Shown here piece after piece: positions 43,385 through 50,750 of a stretch of 64,000 nucleotides of DNA (positions are counted from its first letter, which is position 1; each line of letters begins with the position of its first letter). Source of the stretch: an uncultured Selenomonas sp. (lineage in GTDB: Bacteria; Bacillota; Negativicutes; Selenomonadales; Selenomonadaceae); NCBI GenBank assembly GCA_947167105.1, contig CAMVGU010000004.1:1-64000 (forward strand), given 5' to 3'. The notes under the pieces were generated by a model, which made no database searches, was not told the DNA's origin, and saw nothing but the letters and a program-made list of their open reading frames with translations. A program made the translations under genes and the position numbers.

Positions 43385-43406
43385 CCCCGCCAAGGCATTG
43401 GCGGGG
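43385..43406 (+). terminator. Terminator after ppk1
   Basis: CCCCGCC-AAGGCATT-GGCGGGG, then CTTGTTT. Confidence 0.8.
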
Positions 43407-43461
43407 CTTGTTTCTATCATAGTTTCAAACCTTGACATCATATCCTGTTTTCCCAGAATGA

Positions 43462-43605
43462 ATGTATGCTCGCTACAGGGCAAAACTTCTTACTTTCGAG
43501 GAAGCTGTTCACAGAGTAAGCATCAACACCAATGGCTGGCAATGGGTCGTACTTTCCAATAATGCTGTAAATAACATCTCAAATATCAGAAAGGTGGTTT
43601 TATAA
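43462..43605 (+). CDS. Small protein, first of a two-gene unit
   Basis: 47 residues, not recognised. Ends TAATG, sharing a base with the next start, which argues that it is a real translated frame. Contains LLTFEEAVHRVS and NGWQWVVLSNNAVN. No strong ribosome site was seen upstream of the ATG, so the start could be slightly different. A toxin-antitoxin-like pair is possible from size and overlap, but no family match was made. Confidence 0.45.
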   Translation: MYARYRAKLLTFEEAVHRVSINTNGWQWVVLSNNAVNNISNIRKVVL

Positions 43606-43889
43606 TGCTATTTGCTGGATTTAAAATGGAAATACAAAAATACTTTGGCACCATAATGCGTATTCTTAAAGAACGCGGCTATACTCGCGAAGAGCGTAAA
43701 AAGCTAATTCGTGGCAGCGGGTTGATAGAAAAATGTCGTGATTATGACGGTGCCCAATACGTCATGCATTATGATGTATATGACTGGTGCAACTACATGA
43801 TGAACGGCTACCGCTGGCCTACAGGTGATGAACTACGCAAATTTGCGAAATACGACCCACGTTTAGAGATGATGTTTGCTCGTCAGTAA
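43605..43889 (+). CDS. Small hypothetical protein, second of a two-gene unit
   Basis: 94 residues from ATG at 43605, with AAAGGTGG 7 bases ahead. Basic N-terminal half (RILKERGYTREERKKLIRGS), aromatic C-terminal half (YDVYDWCNYMMNGYRWPTGD). No signal or membrane segment. Base composition is more AT-rich than ppk1 upstream, which suggests acquired DNA. Not recognised. Confidence 0.6.
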   Translation: MLFAGFKMEIQKYFGTIMRILKERGYTREERKKLIRGSGLIEKCRDYDGAQYVMHYDVYDWCNYMMNGYRWPTGDELRKFAKYDPRLEMMFARQ

Positions 43890-43948
43890 TTGATATCAAT
43901 TTTTGTAGTCTTCATGGAAGTCCATCCTTCCTTAAGGCTTCAAAGAAA

Positions 43949-43997
43949 ACTGTCCCTCATCCTTAAGCCCTCCCCCCAGAGGGGAAGGTTTTTCTTT
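43949..43997. repeat. REP-like palindrome, copy 5 (shortened)
   Basis: CCCTCATCCTTAAGCC then CCTCCCCC-CAGA-GGGGAAGG and T5. The first hairpin of the usual unit is lost. It lies at the end of glf and may act as its terminator. Confidence 0.6.
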
Positions 43998-44003
43998 CAC
44001 AAC

Positions 44004-45152
44004 TCAAGTCAACCCTGATACGATTTCCTTTGACACCGCCAAAGCTCTAGCCAGCGCCTGATCCATATTATAATATTTGAAATCCGCCAGTCTGCCGCAG
44101 GGGTAAAGATTGGGAATCTTATCTGCCATAGCTTTATAGCAGGCGGCCTTTTCCTGGCTTTCAGCCGTAAGCACCGGATAATACGGCTCTGTGCCCTCTC
44201 CTGCTTTATAGGTCAGAGGATACTCCACCGCGTAGGTAGTTCCCTTCACCTTCTGCACAGGCAGCTTCTTATACTCCGTAATGCGGGTGTAACCCTCTGC
44301 TTCTGGGTAGGCAGTCACAGGATAAGGCTGTTTGCTGTCTATCTCCTCATAATGCCACTGAAAGCGCAAGGAGCGATAGGGCAGGCTACCCTCACAACTG
44401 CCAAAAAGTTCGTCCAAAGCTCCCGTATAGACCACAGGCACCCCTATGGCCTCCCTATCAAGGAGCAACTTGTCTCCTTCCACAGAAAGACGCGTCAAGG
44501 CCTCCACCCTTAACTCCACGGTGATGCGGGGATGCTCCAGGAGATTTTTAAACCAATCCACATAAGTGGTCTTGGGCATCACCTGGTATTCATTGTCAAA
44601 ATAACCTTCCTCGTATGAAAACCGCAGAGGCACACGCCTAAAGATGCTGGGATCCACCTCAGAAGGGGAAATGCCCCACTGCTTGGCAGTATAGAGACTG
44701 TAGTCATGGGCAAAGAGGAATTCCCCATACCCTCGCACTTTCTCATCCTCCGCCTGCAGGACTTCCAGAACAGTAGCAAACTCCCGCCCGGCAAAATAGG
44801 ATTTAAGCGCTTTTTTCAGCTCCTCCGCCTTTTCTTTTGGGTAGAAAGTATCTATGGTATGAAAATTAAAAGGTGTAGGGGTGAATTTCCCCTTTATCTC
44901 AGCCCCGCAGGTCAGCTTGTAATCCTGCCACTGTCCGAAGCGGCAGATGTAATCATACAGGGGCTTATCCTTGGTATGGAAAGTATGTGGGCCATACCTA
45001 TGTACCAGTATGCCATGCTCGTCAACATAGTCATACATATTGCCACCGATGTGCTCACGCCTGTCCCAGACCAGCACCCTCCGGCCCCTATCTGCCAGTT
45101 CCCTGGCAATCACACTGCCTGTTATACCCGCACCTATAACCAGCACATCCAT
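44004..45152 (-). CDS. glf: UDP-galactopyranose mutase
   Basis: 382 residues from ATG at 45152 (GGAG 9 bases ahead, inside the end of the epimerase gene). FAD-binding VLVIGAGITGSVIARELA, then RREHIGGNMYDYVDEHGILV and RYGPHTFHTK, hallmark Glf blocks. PYYPVLTAESQEKAACYKAM and GRLADFKYYNMDQALARAL end the protein. Makes UDP-galactofuranose for surface glycans from the UDP-galactose that GalE can supply. Last gene of the rfbFG operon. Confidence 0.94.
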   Translation of the reverse strand: MDVLVIGAGITGSVIARELADRGRRVLVWDRREHIGGNMYDYVDEHGILVHRYGPHTFHTKDKPLYDYICRFGQWQDYKLTCGAEIKGKFTPTPFNFHTIDTFYPKEKAEELKKALKSYFAGREFATVLEVLQAEDEKVRGYGEFLFAHDYSLYTAKQWGISPSEVDPSIFRRVPLRFSYEEGYFDNEYQVMPKTTYVDWFKNLLEHPRITVELRVEALTRLSVEGDKLLLDREAIGVPVVYTGALDELFGSCEGSLPYRSLRFQWHYEEIDSKQPYPVTAYPEAEGYTRITEYKKLPVQKVKGTTYAVEYPLTYKAGEGTEPYYPVLTAESQEKAACYKAMADKIPNLYPCGRLADFKYYNMDQALARALAVSKEIVSGLT

Positions 45153-45153
45153 A

Positions 45154-45726
45154 TCAAAATGCTCCATATTCCGCCACAAATTCCTTGAATGTGGGTAAAT
45201 CCCTGTCCTTGTCGGCCAAGATAAGCTTATCCCTGCCGCCAACCTTCTCTAAAGGCCATTTTACATTGATATCAGGGTCATCCCACTTAATGCCGCCGTC
45301 AAATTCCCCATAGAATTTCTCTGAGCACTTGTAGGAAACAATAGATGGCTCCAGAACCAGATAACCATGGGCGCAACCGGCAGGTACCAGGATTTCATTA
45401 TGCTTTTCCCCCACCAGGTCAAAGCCCAGCCATTCCTTGAATGTGGGGCTGTCCTTCCGCATGTCCACCACCACATCATAAACATGGCCCGTGATGCAGC
45501 GCACCAGCTTCGGCTGCTGCTTCTCCCGCTGGAAATGCAGGGCGCGAATGACGCCTTTGTGAGAAGTAGTATAGAATACTTCCTGTAGATCATATTCTAT
45601 TCCGTTAGCCTCAAAAATCTCCTTTGAGTAATCCTTCGTGAAGCAACCCCGCACATCGTCAGCATTGAAAGGAGTAATTTCCATAAGCCCCTTAATCTTT
45701 GTTTCCCTGAACGCAAATTTCTGCAT
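45154..45726 (-). CDS. dTDP-4-dehydrorhamnose 3,5-epimerase-like protein
   Basis: 190 residues from ATG at 45726, sharing one base with the previous stop. RmlC cupin fold: FTKDYSKEIFEANGI, the active-site His in GVIRALHFQREKQQPKLV, VVVDMRKDSPTFKEW and VPAGCAHGYLVLEPS. The operon makes a CDP- rather than a dTDP-sugar, so the substrate is probably CDP-4-keto-6-deoxyglucose. It may carry out an epimerisation that leads to an unusual deoxysugar. Confidence 0.85.
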   Translation of the reverse strand: MQKFAFRETKIKGLMEITPFNADDVRGCFTKDYSKEIFEANGIEYDLQEVFYTTSHKGVIRALHFQREKQQPKLVRCITGHVYDVVVDMRKDSPTFKEWLGFDLVGEKHNEILVPAGCAHGYLVLEPSIVSYKCSEKFYGEFDGGIKWDDPDINVKWPLEKVGGRDKLILADKDRDLPTFKEFVAEYGAF

Positions 45727-46655
45727 CAATTTTCTTCCTCCATTCCCCTGAGCCACGCCATGGTGCGCCGAGTACCTTCAGCAAAGGACACTTCTGCCCT
45801 GAAGCCCGTGTCCTTTTCCGTCTCGCTGCAATCGAAGCGCGACAGAGGCAAATTGATGCCCGTAAAGGGTATATCCCCAAAGATAAAGGGCAGTTCCGGC
45901 GCAAGGGAAGCCTTCATTTCCAGCAGGAACTCCTTCAGCGGCCTGGCAGTGGAACTGCCGATAAGATATTCATGGAAGGGCTTGCCCTTCTCCCCAATAA
46001 GGTAAAAGGCTCTTGCCACATCGTCTATATAGACAAAATCATAGTTCTGGGTTCCCGCTGTAAACTGAGGACTTTCTCCCTTGATACACTTGCGAATAGT
46101 AGTGTTCACCATTCTTGGGCTGACCTCCCCAACACCGTAAGCATTGGTTATCTCCGGCCAGACAAGCTCTATGCCAAGCTTTGCCGCCACTGACATGCAC
46201 ATAACATGGGCAATAAGCTTGCCGCCGCCATAGATATAGCCCAGCCCCGGCCTGTTGCCCTGGGTATAGGCAGCCGCCACTGTTTCATGCTCCATAATGC
46301 TGCCTGCACAGACAAAGCGCCTGCAGCCAAGCCCGTGGGCCAGTTCCAAGGCTTCCACCGTCCACTGGGCATTGGCCATCTGAAGCTTGGTATCTGCCCT
46401 GGCCGCCCCGGCAGAGCCCTTCCAGGCAAAATGGTAAAAAATGTCGTATGCACCTGCAGACAGCCTATCCTGCACATCCTTGATAGTTTCAAGCTCAAAA
46501 TCAAAAGTCTCCACCAACTTCGATTTCGGCAGATTGCCCTTATGCCCGGCGTGAACCAAGGCTGTCACCTTCACCCCCTGGCTCACCAGGTACCTCACTG
46601 TATTACTGCCAATGAAACCATTGGCTCCTGTGACAATAGCGTGTTTCACTTGCAT
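45726..46655 (-). CDS. NAD-dependent epimerase/reductase (SDR)
   Basis: 309 residues. TGANGFIGSNTVRYL (about 9-23) binds NAD(P). YIYGGGKLIAHV gives the Tyr-x-x-x-Lys pair. NYDFVYIDDVARAFYLIGEK and ECS-type downstream blocks fit extended SDR reductases of deoxysugar pathways. It probably reduces the 4-keto group of the CDP-sugar made by RfbF-RfbG. The start lies within the last bases of rfbG (10-base overlap). Precise sugar product unknown. Confidence 0.82.
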   Translation of the reverse strand: MQVKHAIVTGANGFIGSNTVRYLVSQGVKVTALVHAGHKGNLPKSKLVETFDFELETIKDVQDRLSAGAYDIFYHFAWKGSAGAARADTKLQMANAQWTVEALELAHGLGCRRFVCAGSIMEHETVAAAYTQGNRPGLGYIYGGGKLIAHVMCMSVAAKLGIELVWPEITNAYGVGEVSPRMVNTTIRKCIKGESPQFTAGTQNYDFVYIDDVARAFYLIGEKGKPFHEYLIGSSTARPLKEFLLEMKASLAPELPFIFGDIPFTGINLPLSRFDCSETEKDTGFRAEVSFAEGTRRTMAWLRGMEEEN

Positions 46656-47698
46656 CCCTCCACAAAATCCCTGATTTCCCTATCCATTTCTCCGGGGACA
46701 TCTCCCCCCTCCAGGTAAATCCTCGTCCATTCCACAATCCTCCTGACAGTTTCCTCCATATGCCAGGTAGGCCGCCAGCCGAAAACCTCCTTGAGCTTCG
46801 AGCAGTCAAGCTTCAGGAAGTTCGCCTCATGGGGGCCGCCGTCAAATTTGTCTATCCACTTGGCGCCATGCCCCCAAGTCCTGCAAAAAAGCTCCGCAAG
46901 CTCTCCCGTGGTCAGGCAGTCTCCCTCATCCGGACCCACATTGTACCAGTCTGCCAAAGTTTTATCCTCTGCCTGCCGGGCGGCAATCATCAAATAGGCA
47001 AATAAGGGCTCCAGCACATGCTGATAAGGACGGGTGGAATGGGGATTGCGGAGGATGATCTCCCGCCCCTCCGTCACGGCACGGATGCAGTCGGGGATGA
47101 TGCGGTCAGGGGAAAAATCCCCGCCGCCTATGACATTGCCTGCCCTGGCTGTAGAAATGGCAGGGCCATCCGCAAAGAAGCTGTTTTTGTAGCAGTGAGT
47201 CACCAACTCCGAGCAGCTCTTGCTATTGGAATAAGGGTCATAGCCGTCCAAAGGCTCATTTTCCCTGTAGCCCCAGGCCCACTCATTGTTTTGGTAAACC
47301 TTGTCCGTGGTGACATTCAGGAAAGAAACTACCCCATCTGACTGCCTGATACATTCCAGCACATTTACTGTGCCCATTACATTGGTTTCGTAGGTATAGA
47401 CAGGATTTTTGTAGCTTTCCCGCACAATGGGCTGGGCCGCCAGATGCAGCACCACCTCCGGCCTGGCCTCTGCAAAAACGGCTTGCAGGGTGGATATGTC
47501 CCTCACATCCCCCACAATGCTCCTTATATGTCCCTCCAACCCCGCCAGGCTGAAAAGGTTCGGGTGGGTAGGCGGCTCCAGGCTGTAACCCGTGACCTCC
47601 GCCCCTGCTCCCAGCAGAATCCGGCAGAGCCAACTACCTTTGAAGCCCGTATGTCCGGTGACAAAGACCCTCCTGCCACGGTAAAATGTCAAATCCAT
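46646..47698 (-). CDS. rfbG: CDP-glucose 4,6-dehydratase
   Basis: 350 residues from ATG at 47698, which overlaps the rfbF stop (TGATG). RRVFVTGHTGFKGSWLCRIL is the RfbG-specific N-terminus. DKVYQNNEWAWGYRENEPLDGYDPYSNSK is the family's active-site stretch, with Tyr in DPYSNSK. STARAGNVIGGGDFSPDRIIPD follows. It converts CDP-glucose to CDP-4-keto-6-deoxyglucose. Confidence 0.94.
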   Translation of the reverse strand: MDLTFYRGRRVFVTGHTGFKGSWLCRILLGAGAEVTGYSLEPPTHPNLFSLAGLEGHIRSIVGDVRDISTLQAVFAEARPEVVLHLAAQPIVRESYKNPVYTYETNVMGTVNVLECIRQSDGVVSFLNVTTDKVYQNNEWAWGYRENEPLDGYDPYSNSKSCSELVTHCYKNSFFADGPAISTARAGNVIGGGDFSPDRIIPDCIRAVTEGREIILRNPHSTRPYQHVLEPLFAYLMIAARQAEDKTLADWYNVGPDEGDCLTTGELAELFCRTWGHGAKWIDKFDGGPHEANFLKLDCSKLKEVFGWRPTWHMEETVRRIVEWTRIYLEGGDVPGEMDREIRDFVEGCK

Positions 47699-48477
47699 CA
47701 ATCTTCCCACACTTTCCACGGTGCCTGGCCTGATTTCCAGAGCTTCTCCAGTTTCTGATGATCCCGCAGGGTATCCATGCACTGCCAGAAACCTTTGTGC
47801 CTGTAGGCCATCAGCTGCCCCTCGTCAGCCACCCTCTCCAGTGGTTCTCTTTCAAATACAGTTTCATCGCCTTCGATATAATCAAAAATCTCAGGCTGAA
47901 GCACCATAAAACCACCGTTGATATAGCCCACATCCTGCTGGCTCTTTTCCCGGAAGGACTTTATTTTGTCTCCTTCAAGATCAAGGATGCCGAAGCGCCC
48001 CTCAGGCTTTACCGCTGTCATGGTGCAGATTTTCCCATGGCTCCTATGGAAATCCAGCAGCTTATCAATAGGCACATCGCAAACACCATCGCCATAGGTA
48101 AGCATAAAAGGTTCCTCCCCAACATAAGGAGCAACACGCTTTATGCGCCCCCCGGTCATGGTGTTCAGCCCCGTATCCACCACCGTCACTTCCCAAGGCT
48201 CAGATTTATCCGTATGTATGTCACGATGATTTTCATCTCCCCGGAAATCAAAGGTAATATCACTGGTCTGCAGGAAGTAGTGGGCAAAGTAGCTCTTGAT
48301 ATACTCCTGGCGATAACCCGCACAGATAATGAATTCATTAAAGCCATAGTGGAAATAAGTTTTCATGATATGCCAAAGGATGGGCTTCTTACCTATCTCA
48401 ATCATGGGCTTGGGCCGGTTCTGGGTCTCCTCGCTGATACGAGTACCAAAACCACCGGCAAGGATGACTACTTTCAT
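47698..48477 (-). CDS. rfbF: Glucose-1-phosphate cytidylyltransferase
   Basis: 259 residues from ATG at 48477 (GAGGAGGAG ahead). Nucleotidyltransferase signature VVILAGGFGTRISEETQNRP (about 3-22), KPMIEIGKKPILWHIMKTY and LTYGDGVCDVPI with the metal-binding Asp. It makes CDP-glucose from CTP and glucose-1-phosphate, first step of the CDP-deoxysugar branch. First gene of rfbF-rfbG-SDR-epimerase-glf, all overlapping or nearly so. Confidence 0.95.
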   Translation of the reverse strand: MKVVILAGGFGTRISEETQNRPKPMIEIGKKPILWHIMKTYFHYGFNEFIICAGYRQEYIKSYFAHYFLQTSDITFDFRGDENHRDIHTDKSEPWEVTVVDTGLNTMTGGRIKRVAPYVGEEPFMLTYGDGVCDVPIDKLLDFHRSHGKICTMTAVKPEGRFGILDLEGDKIKSFREKSQQDVGYINGGFMVLQPEIFDYIEGDETVFEREPLERVADEGQLMAYRHKGFWQCMDTLRDHQKLEKLWKSGQAPWKVWED

Positions 48478-48560
48478 TGAATTTTTACTCCTCCTCAATC
48501 TAATTTTTTCACTTTAGTGATTTATTGTTTATTATTGTTTCGCACAACATTATTCCAGTA

Positions 48561-48588
48561 TTGACATCACCCCCTAATTTGCTAGAAT
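48561..48588 (+). promoter_or_regulatory. Promoter of nuclease copy 1
   Basis: TTGACA (48561-48566), 16 bp, TAGAAT (48583-48588). The same promoter and leader, down to TTACAGGAAAGGA, precedes the full nuclease gene at 49591. Confidence 0.6.
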
Positions 48589-48621
48589 AATAGTAAGAAG
48601 ATTACAGGAAAGGAACACGCC

Positions 48622-48750
48622 ATGGCAACGAACCAAGCCCCTTACCGTGTGAAATTTTCAGTCAGCCCTGCCCAGGCAGCAGAGCAGCTTATAAAGCGCT
48701 ACGCCCTCACCGAGGAGGAAGCACAGGCAGCTGTGCAGGCTAACTGGTAA
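48622..48750 (+). pseudogene. Internally deleted Rpn-type nuclease copy (42 codons)
   Basis: An in-frame mini-gene: the start MAT, a middle fragment NQAPYRVKF (residues about 110 of the full protein) and the C-terminal repeat PAQAAEQLIKRYALTEEEAQ. The catalytic part is gone. It has the same promoter, AGGAAAGGA ribosome site and terminator as the intact copy at 49591-50586, so it may still be expressed as a short peptide. Compared with the intact gene, two internal deletions removed about 290 codons. Confidence 0.75.
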
Positions 48751-48756
48751 AGACTG

Positions 48757-48779
48757 CTCCTGCCTTGGCAGGAGTTTTT
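48757..48779 (+). terminator. Terminator of nuclease copy 1
   Basis: CTCCTGCC-TT-GGCAGGAG followed by T5. Confidence 0.85.
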
Positions 48780-48799
48780 CTTGAAAAGGGATGGTGTTT

Positions 48800-49300
48800 A
48801 TGTCACTTTTACAAATTCCCCTGATAAAAAAATATCAGCGACCCATTATTAAACTATATGGCCTGATGGCCTTAGTTGACACGGGAGCAGTCGTTCCCAT
48901 GCTCTCACTAGCCTCTGAACTCGTAGAGGAAAAATTTCACGCCGAGAAGATACTTGAGAAACACATGATTGGCGGTATTGGGGGAGAATCCTACGGAGAT
49001 GTTTACAGGCTAAAAGATTTCAAGATTGGAGAAATGAATTTTTCAATCTTTGATGCCTTTGTCCCTTATGAAGCTAGTCTAAAATATCCAATACTACTAG
49101 GTGCTCCCCTTTTCTATGGTATGACTTACGGCTTTGATACTGTGGATGGTCTTTTCTTTGTAGACACAAAGGATGTTTCATTGAATAGAGAATTTAAACT
49201 GTACGAGCTAAGAGGACAGCTTTACCCACAGATTGATGGAGTGCTGATACAGGATACCAGCCTATTTTTAAGTAATATGCCGTTTGGATTATGGGTATGA
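48800..49300 (+). CDS. Retropepsin-like aspartic protease
   Basis: 166 residues from ATG at 48800 (AAAAGGG 9 bases ahead; the ATG at 48791 directly abuts that site). The catalytic loop is LMALVDTGAVVPML, with Asp27-Thr-Gly-Ala, and YPILLGAPLFYG later supplies the second hallmark, hydrophobic-hydrophobic-Gly. The length fits a single-domain bacterial retropepsin that works as a dimer. There is no signal peptide, so it is cytoplasmic. Base composition is AT-rich compared with the rfb genes. It sits between two copies of the Rpn-type nuclease array. Substrate unknown. Confidence 0.7.
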   Translation: MSLLQIPLIKKYQRPIIKLYGLMALVDTGAVVPMLSLASELVEEKFHAEKILEKHMIGGIGGESYGDVYRLKDFKIGEMNFSIFDAFVPYEASLKYPILLGAPLFYGMTYGFDTVDGLFFVDTKDVSLNREFKLYELRGQLYPQIDGVLIQDTSLFLSNMPFGLWV

Positions 49301-49380
49301 ATTAATGATTTGACATTATGTTCATGACCACTCCCGTCCTATGACATGAGCCTATTTTCTGAAGCTATCCAATAATTTTA

Positions 49381-49499
49381 GCCCTAATCGCTTCCGCAAA
49401 AGTTTTTTCCGCCATTCCTGCCCAGGCTACAGAGCAGCTTATGAAGCGCTACTCCCTCACCAAGGAGGAAGCACAGGCTGCTGTGCAGGCAAACTGGTG
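49381..49499 (+). pseudogene. C-terminal remnant of a second Rpn-type nuclease copy
   Basis: Reads ALIASAKVFSAIPAQATEQL and KRYSLTKEEAQAAVQANW then stop, matching the last 40 residues of the protein at 49591-50586 (ALIATLKDFSASPAQAAEQL and KRYALTKEEAQ). There is no start or catalytic domain. The terminator after it is of the same type. Confidence 0.8.
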
Positions 49500-49506
49500 A
49501 ATACTT

Positions 49507-49528
49507 CTCCCGCCTTGGCGGAGTTTTT
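49507..49528 (+). terminator. Terminator of nuclease copy 2
   Basis: CTCCCGCC-TT-GGCGGAG, then T5. Confidence 0.8.
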
Positions 49529-49529
49529 C

Positions 49530-49557
49530 TTGACATCACCTCCCGATTTGCTAAAAT
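49530..49557 (+). promoter_or_regulatory. Promoter of the intact nuclease gene
   Basis: TTGACA (49530-49535), 16 bp, TAAAAT (49552-49557). It starts immediately after the terminator of copy 2. Confidence 0.65.
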
Positions 49558-49590
49558 AATAGTGAGAATATTACAGGAAAGGAGAGTTCC

Positions 49591-50586
49591 ATGGCAACAA
49601 AAGGAAAACTTGCTTCACCACCTCCCAATAAAGCTACCATCTTTGATGACGTATACCGCACCATAGTACAAAAAATGTCCTTCCTCATCATCCCCGCCAT
49701 CAACGAAGCTTTCGGCACCCGCTACGATATGCACACCGGCCTTACCCAGCTTCGCAATGAGCACCTGGAACTGGCAGGGAAAATCATCACCGACTCCATC
49801 TTCCGCATTGGGGATATGCTCTATCACATAGAATGCCAGAGCACCCCTGACGGAACCATGGTCATACGCATGTTCGAGTATGACTTTGCTATTGCCCTGG
49901 AAGAGGCCTACAAAAACCAAGCCCCTTACCGTGTAAAATTTCCCATGTCGGCAGTGATCTATCTGCGACCTGACAAAAATGTGCATGACACCCTCTCCAT
50001 GGAAGTGGAATTCCCGGATGGGCAGGTAATCACCTACAAAGTTCCCGTCATCAATGTGCAGGATTATTCCCTGGACAGCATCTTCGACAAATGGCTCTGG
50101 CTTTTCATACCCTTCTACATCATGCGGTATCAAAAGCGATTCCAAGAGATGGAAGATGACAGGGAAAAGCGCAAGGTCATGCTTGCAGAGCTTGCAGAAA
50201 TGAAAGCCAGGCTTGCTGAGCGTACTCAAAGGACAGATCTGTCCGAAGTACATACAGATTTAATAAATCTTGCTCAATATATCGCCAACTACATGCTGAA
50301 AAACCAGCCTAAGACAAGAAAGGGGGTTCGAGAAATCATGGGTGGAAAAATTCTCGAATTACATTCGGAAAAAATGCTAAAAAAGGGTAAACGCGAAGGT
50401 CGCAAGGAAGGTCGCAAAGAAGGTCGCAAAGAAGGTCGCAATGAGGAACGCAAGGAGGGCATTCTTGCCTTGATTGCTACCCTCAAGGATTTCTCTGCCA
50501 GTCCTGCCCAAGCAGCAGAGCAGCTTATGAAGCGCTACGCCCTCACCAAGGAAGAAGCACAAGCTGCTGTGCAGGCGAACTGGTGA
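49591..50586 (+). CDS. Rpn/YhgA-type PD-(D/E)XK nuclease-like protein
   Basis: 331 residues, ATG with GGAAAGGAG ahead. The N-terminal 200 residues hold a PD-(D/E)XK fold: IITDSIFRIGDMLYHIECQS gives the conserved Asp and the Glu-x-Gln pair. IFDKWLWLFIPFYIMRYQKR is the usual later helix. Relatives promote recombination or are annotated as transposase-like nucleases. A Lys/Arg-rich repeat (GRKE units, 50398-50457) links to a C-terminal three-helix module (PAQAAEQLMKRYALTKEEAQ). It is flanked by truncated copies of itself on both sides. Confidence 0.8.
   Translation: MATKGKLASPPPNKATIFDDVYRTIVQKMSFLIIPAINEAFGTRYDMHTGLTQLRNEHLELAGKIITDSIFRIGDMLYHIECQSTPDGTMVIRMFEYDFAIALEEAYKNQAPYRVKFPMSAVIYLRPDKNVHDTLSMEVEFPDGQVITYKVPVINVQDYSLDSIFDKWLWLFIPFYIMRYQKRFQEMEDDREKRKVMLAELAEMKARLAERTQRTDLSEVHTDLINLAQYIANYMLKNQPKTRKGVREIMGGKILELHSEKMLKKGKREGRKEGRKEGRKEGRNEERKEGILALIATLKDFSASPAQAAEQLMKRYALTKEEAQAAVQANW
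50398..50457 (+). repeat. 12-bp minisatellite inside the nuclease gene
   Basis: Units of GGTCGCAARGAA at 50398, 50410, 50422 and 50434, with a worn fifth unit at 50446. Each codes for Gly-Arg-Lys-Glu. Units of 12 bp can be gained or lost without a frameshift, so linker length probably varies between strains. Confidence 0.85.
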
Positions 50587-50592
50587 ATACTG

Positions 50593-50615
50593 CTCCCGCA
50601 TTGGCGGGAGTTTTT
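50593..50615 (+). terminator. Terminator of the intact nuclease gene
   Basis: CTCCCGC-ATTG-GCGGGAG followed by T5. Confidence 0.85.
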
Positions 50616-50619
50616 CTTG

Positions 50620-50667
50620 ATGTCCTTTCCCATCATCCCCGCCATCAACGAGTCCTTCGGCACCAAT
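50620..50667 (+). pseudogene. N-terminal fragment of another nuclease copy
   Basis: Reads MSFPIIPAINESFGT, matching MSFLIIPAINEAFGT at residues about 29-43 of the intact protein. It is cut on both sides. The stretch to 50750 holds nothing else I can support. Confidence 0.7.
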
Positions 50668-50750
50668 ACGGAACATAGTCTATTGGCGACAGTGCAGCAT
50701 AACAATCTGGCGACAGGGAGCCGTGTCAGTAACATTCAACAACATATTAT

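Noticed and set aside
41950..43398. 482-residue minus-strand frame opposite ppk1
   Set aside because: The ppk1 motifs are intact, and the antisense frame has no domain.
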